Assembly: GCA_022361535.1 (NCBI GenBank)
Contig: JAKSAU010001209.1
Location: forward strand, 1-16,299
Reading direction: 5' to 3'
From: Desulfobacterales bacterium
GTDB taxonomy: Bacteria > Desulfobacterota > Desulfobacteria > Desulfobacterales > Desulfobacteraceae
Length of the DNA: 16,299 bases
Position numbers and translations under genes: made by a program. Shown piece by piece: positions 14,030 through 16,299 of the stretch (position 1 is the first letter of the stretch; every line of letters starts with the position of its first letter). Under the pieces are notes generated by a model. That model was not told the origin of the DNA. It was given only the letters and a program-made list of their open reading frames with translations, and did no database searches.

Positions 14030-14085
14030 AATTTCTCCATTTTTTTAAAGAGTAAGGATATGCGGGACACTTGTACAGTCTCTGA

Positions 14086-14094
14086 AGTATAGCA
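14086..14094 (-). promoter_or_regulatory. Extended -10 element of the rubrerythrin-like gene
   Basis: The minus strand reads TGC-TATACT, an extended -10 match giving a leader of about 50 bases. No good -35 lies at the usual distance. Confidence 0.35.
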
Positions 14095-14210
14095 AAGGAT
14101 ATGTTAATTAGGTACACAATTTTAAATTTTCAAATCCACAAACACACTCTAAAGCAGTGAATTGAAACCTGACTCCCACCTCATCTATCTGCAAATGATG
14201 TGACGATGAG

Positions 14211-14258
14211 CCTGGAGGGCAGATCAGGGGGGGGCATAGCCATGATCTGCCGACCAGG
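14211..14258. repeat. Strong stem-loop with an eight-G run in the loop
   Basis: GGCAGATCA (14218-14226) pairs perfectly with TGATCTGCC (14243-14251). The stem extends across a two-base mismatch by CCTGG/CCAGG (14211-14215, 14254-14258). The 16-base loop begins with eight G residues. It lies between the Hsp20 stop and the rubrerythrin promoter. No T tract follows on either strand, so a plain terminator is unlikely. It may be a 3' stability structure, a small RNA or a protein-binding palindrome. Confidence 0.55.
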
Positions 14259-14312
14259 ATGATTACACGATGTTTTAGGCTGATTTTTGTGTTTAATCTT
14301 AGAAGTTTAAAT

Positions 14313-14624
14313 TCAGTGAATGGTTACTTCAAATGCATCTTTCCATCTGTCTTTTAATGGAATATTGACCATGAGAAGGCCGTTTTCATATTTGGCTTCA
14401 GTATCATCAACCTCCACGGGACAGCAAAACCGACCCGTAGATACATATTCAACGTCATCTTTTTCAGCTACAAGGTTGAAGCTGTCACCACGTAGCTTGA
14501 GATGGATGTCTTCTCTATATATACCGGGCATAGTAAATTCCATATGAAGTGTTGAGGTTTTATCATCAACACATGAGCAAAGAGTTGCAGGCATCCGTCG
14601 TTTTCCATGACTTGATTTTTCCAT
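14313..14624 (-). CDS. Small heat-shock protein, Hsp20/alpha-crystallin family
   Basis: From the ATG at 14624 the protein has 103 residues, about the size of one alpha-crystallin domain with very short ends. Visible core features are LHMEFTMPGIYREDIHLKL (early strands), GRFCCPVEVDDTEAKYENGLLMVNIPLKD (strands plus the conserved A.Y.NGLL.V..P block) and a short C-terminal tail. It lacks an obvious I-x-I/V oligomerisation motif at the end, so it may form small oligomers. The role is ATP-independent holding of unfolding proteins in the cytosol. The upstream ATG at 14639 is rejected, because its ATGGAGGTGA is itself the Shine-Dalgarno sequence for 14624. The gene follows the six-cysteine microprotein by 48 bases, with no terminator, and is likely cotranscribed. 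Confidence 0.88.
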   Translation of the reverse strand: MEKSSHGKRRMPATLCSCVDDKTSTLHMEFTMPGIYREDIHLKLRGDSFNLVAEKDDVEYVSTGRFCCPVEVDDTEAKYENGLLMVNIPLKDRWKDAFEVTIH

Positions 14625-14630
14625 TATCTT

Positions 14631-14637
14631 CACCTCC
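14631..14637 (-). promoter_or_regulatory. Ribosome binding site fixing the Hsp20 start
   Basis: GGAGGTG on the minus strand is six bases before the ATG at 14624 and overlaps the rejected upstream ATG. Confidence 0.8.
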
Positions 14638-14672
14638 ATTCAAAAAAAGTAAGATACTAATAACATTTAACA

Positions 14673-14816
14673 TTAATAGCAGTCTTCATAGCAGTTTTCT
14701 TCAATTGTTTTGCAGATGGCAGCACCGTCATGGGTTTCCATGCATTCCACCCATTCTACAGTGCAGACCTCTTCACATCTCCAGTCGTTATCTGTTTTTA
14801 AGAAATCATCATTCAT
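14673..14816 (-). CDS. Six-cysteine microprotein with mirror-symmetric spacing
   Basis: A 47-codon frame (ATG to TAA) preceded by AAAGGA about eight bases upstream and followed 48 bases later by hsp20. Six of 47 residues are cysteine, at 14, 18, 25, 35, 42 and 46. The spacing is C-x3-C-x6-C-x9-C-x6-C-x3-C, the same read from either end. Two matching halves, CEEVCTVEWVEC and CKTIEENCYEDC, flank a turn, METHDGAAI, that includes a histidine. This suits a helical hairpin with cysteines facing each other in pairs 14-46, 18-42 and 25-35, resembling CHCH and alpha-hairpinin folds. There is no signal peptide, so in a reducing cytosol the thiols may bind metal or act as a redox switch. The family is not one I recognise. 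No function is assigned beyond that. Confidence 0.78.
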   Translation of the reverse strand: MNDDFLKTDNDWRCEEVCTVEWVECMETHDGAAICKTIEENCYEDCY

Positions 14817-14922
14817 GATACTTGTCCTTTATTCATGAACAGGAAACCTTGTGTCAAATTTGGGTCAATCAGCAAAAACAGGCTCCTGTGTTGTTTAAAA
14901 AAGCTGAACAATTCAGATCGTC

Positions 14923-15075
14923 TTTTCGTCATTTGTAGAAAAACTGATTCTATCAGGAACGGCTGCTATTGTTCATCGTTTACATAATGTTGTGGAACTT
15001 TTGGGTGCAATACCAAAAGAATTGTTTTTTAAGATTAACAAGAATGAAAATCAAAAGTCCCTTTTGTTATTATGA
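14923..15075 (+). pseudogene. Possible remnant open frame without start codon
   Basis: After a TGA, one plus-strand frame stays open for about 50 codons to the TGA at 15073-15075. The translated stretch contains LHNVVELLGAIPKELFFKI, which has protein-like composition, but there is no ATG/GTG with a ribosome binding site. It may be a decayed gene end or chance; I do not recognise it. Confidence 0.2.
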
Positions 15076-15288
15076 CCCTTGGAAGGATTAGACTATTCAG
15101 TATTTTCTACCTTTCTTCCCCAAAAAACAACTTAATCATGTGGAATCAATTATCTTGAATTAAGTCATAATCTGGTTATTGTTTTTAGAAAGACTTCCAT
15201 CATATAATTGGTCGTTTGAACTTTGGTTCTAAGTAAGATTCGCAAACTAAGCAATATATGAATTTTGCGCATTAGAGTTTTTGTTCTT

Positions 15289-15293
15289 GGAGG
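15289..15293 (+). promoter_or_regulatory. Ribosome binding site fixing the STAS-like start
   Basis: GGAGG lies five bases before the ATG at 15299. It rules out the in-frame TTG at 15281. Confidence 0.8.
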
Positions 15294-15298
15294 ATACC

Positions 15299-15676
15299 AT
15301 GGAGTTTGAACTTAATTTTGAAAAATTACCTGATTATATTTTTGTTCAGACCCAAGGGGAAGCTTCAGTTAGCGGCTTTGATGAATTGTTGACAGCAATA
15401 GTCAGCTCTCCTAAATGGGTAAAGGGATTAAAACAACTTGTAGATCACAGAAAATTGGAATCAGAGAATCTTACGGCAGAAGATATACAAGCCATTAAAT
15501 GTATAGTAGAGAAGCACGCGCAAAATCTTGGAAATGGATGTTGTGCATTTGTCGTCTCTGGTCCCCTTGAGTTTGGTTTAGTAAGAATGTATGACATTCT
15601 TGGTGGTGAAAACATACATAAGAACGTAGCTGTGTTCTATAAAATTGATGAAGCTGTTGAGTGGCTTATGGACTAA
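15299..15676 (+). CDS. SpoIIAA/STAS-like protein of unknown function
   Basis: The protein has 125 residues in a single alpha/beta domain. The order resembles SpoIIAA-like/STAS folds: a first strand pair (MEFELNFEKLPDYIFVQTQGEAS), a helix (FDELLTAIVSSPKW), LKQLVDHRKLE (strand entering a D-x-R motif), and a helix (AEDIQAIKCIVEKHAQNL). Then come CCAFVVSGPLEFGLVRMYDIL and a final VAVFYKIDEAVEWL strand-helix. This pattern is common in small hypothetical proteins of Desulfobacterota. It has no signal peptide, no membrane segment and no obvious catalytic motif, and two adjacent cysteines (CC). STAS-like proteins often act as regulatory partners. It stands alone, with no gene close enough downstream to form an operon and no terminator seen. 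Fold assignment is by eye only. Confidence 0.75.
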   Translation: MEFELNFEKLPDYIFVQTQGEASVSGFDELLTAIVSSPKWVKGLKQLVDHRKLESENLTAEDIQAIKCIVEKHAQNLGNGCCAFVVSGPLEFGLVRMYDILGGENIHKNVAVFYKIDEAVEWLMD

Positions 15677-16224
15677 AATATAAGCTTGTCACTGAGCAAC
15701 AATGGAATAGACAAAGACCAATGTTCAAGTTAGATTCCCATCAGGGTGTACATTTATTACATGGGCACTCTAAACACCTTACCCTCTAACGCCTGCCAGG
15801 ATGAGAAAATCCTGTATCAAAATGAGTAATGTCAAGGCGAGCTTTAATGATATTTAAGTTCTTTAGTTGAATTTTTTAAAAAGGCAGGTCTGGAAAACTA
15901 TTGTAGCGGTTGCCAGAGGGCAGGGCCGGTGAGCACTTCTCTATTTCGGAAATTTTAGATTTGGGTTCCGGGTTGGTTTACGGTTTTGGTTCCAAAATAG
16001 CGAGGAACAGAGTAGCACGTAGAATGAAGATGTCTATAAAAATGGAGTTTCAGCGATTCTGAAAAAAACCGTAAATGGTCTGGGGGACAAGTGGTCGTTT
16101 GACCCTCAAATAGTTTAAAGGCAATCTTAGTATTGTGTTTTTGCTTGATAGTTTATTGGGGGCATCGGAGGACGATGGGAGAAACAAGATTGAACTATTA
16201 ATATGTTGAAATTATAAGGGAAAG
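15677..16224. other. Gene-free region next to selC
   Basis: The 548 bp hold no convincing coding frame. Small structures seen are CAGGAT-gagaaa-ATCCTG (15798-15815) and an 11-bp inverted repeat TTTACGGTTTT/AAAACCGTAAA (15977-15987, 16065-16075) around 77 bases. No integrase, no copy of the tRNA 3' end and no terminator for selC were found. Confidence 0.4.
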
Positions 16225-16299
16225 TGGCGGAGGTACATAGGAATCGAACCTACCCGGGACGGTTCTAGCGCCCCACACCGGATTTGAAGTCCGGGAGCC
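16225..16299 (-). tRNA. selC: tRNA-Sec (UCA), 5' end beyond the window
   Basis: Read on the minus strand, the visible 75 bases hold the anticodon arm CCGGA-CTTCAAA-TCCGG with anticodon TCA. A long variable arm follows (GGGGCG paired with CGTCCC). Then come the T arm with GGTTCGATTCC, the acceptor strand TACCTCC, discriminator G and encoded CCA (16227-16225). The long variable arm and the UGA-reading anticodon identify selenocysteine tRNA. About 20 bases of the 5' side (acceptor and most of the D arm) lie outside. It implies that this organism inserts selenocysteine at UGA codons via SelA, SelB and SelD. Confidence 0.95.

Larger units (their letters stand above)
14817..15298. other. Divergent spacer, mostly unassigned
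   Basis: This 482-bp gap separates the minus-strand six-cysteine/Hsp20 unit from the plus-strand STAS-like gene. On the minus strand a perfect TTGACA lies at 14857-14852, but the matching -10 region (ATGAAT) is poor. A plus-strand open stretch ends at 15075 and may be a gene remnant. ACAGG-CT-CCTGT near 14880 is a short palindrome. No CIRCE-type heat-shock operator is seen. Confidence 0.4.

Noticed and set aside
14640..14900. CIRCE (HrcA) or classic sigma32 promoter for hsp20
   Set aside because: No TTAGCACTC-N9-GAGTGCTAA and no good CTTGAA/CCCAT pair; only a lone TTGACA with a poor -10.
14993..15009. Sigma54-like TGG...GC pattern
   Set aside because: The distance between GG and GC is one base too long (11 instead of 10), and the flanking bases do not match the consensus.
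10088..15244. The 11-mer TAAGATTCGCA upstream of both the microprotein genes (10088-10098) and the STAS-like gene (15234-15244)
   Set aside because: In 16 kb many 11-mers are expected to occur twice by chance, so two copies alone do not show a shared regulator.
16225..16245. Attachment-site duplicate of the selC 3' end
   Set aside because: No second copy of the tRNA 3' sequence and no integrase were found in the window.

Overview
The window reads as chromosomal DNA of a mesophilic, probably anaerobic Gram-negative bacterium, most likely a sulfate-reducing Desulfobacterota (Desulfobacteraceae-like). The gene types suggest this: a rubrerythrin-like diiron protein, a selenocysteine tRNA, an outsized propeller histidine kinase, a PilZ protein and moderate-to-low GC with AT-rich spacers. 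It is an inference; no marker gene is present. No phage, transposase, CRISPR array or rRNA was seen.

Layout. (1) 1-686: a GIY-YIG UPF0213 gene on the minus strand, a hairpin at its 3' end, and a 78-bp long palindrome in the spacer. (2) 687-4934, minus: a LOV-like PAS protein lacking the photoactive cysteine, followed by a very large sensor kinase with 14 propeller motifs, a Y_Y_Y domain, PAS and a HisKA/HATPase core. (3) 5320-12673: a lipid-modification neighbourhood. A plus-strand SRPBCC-SDR fusion converges on a minus-strand pair, a COG2907-type flavoprotein overlapping (GTGA) a DUF1365-cyclopropane-synthase fusion. Divergent from that pair are two tandem 47-codon microprotein genes, a strong terminator, then a chalcone-isomerase-like exported protein overlapping (TAATG) a GPH-family transporter. 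(4) 12692-14816, minus: a membrane-anchored PilZ protein, a rubrerythrin-like protein, and a two-gene unit of a small six-cysteine protein plus an Hsp20 chaperone. (5) 15299-15676, plus: a SpoIIAA/STAS-like protein. (6) 16225 to the end, minus: the 3' three quarters of selC.

How they work together. The families in region 3 recur together in bacterial lipid-remodelling operons, in Rhodobacter and gamma-proteobacteria under sigma-E/ChrR control and linked to methyl-branched or furan fatty acids. Here no ChrR/sigma pair is visible and the set is rearranged into divergent and convergent units with two fusions. The central divergent spacer holds a perfect 15-bp palindrome overlapping a candidate -35 box.

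The items most likely to be undescribed are small genes below usual ORF cut-offs: the mirror-symmetric six-cysteine protein (C-x3-C-x6-C-x9-C-x6-C-x3-C) in front of hsp20, and the tandem 47-residue pair in the lipid cluster. Several starts were moved to internal ATGs on ribosome-binding-site evidence (sensor kinase, PAS protein, Hsp20, STAS-like protein).
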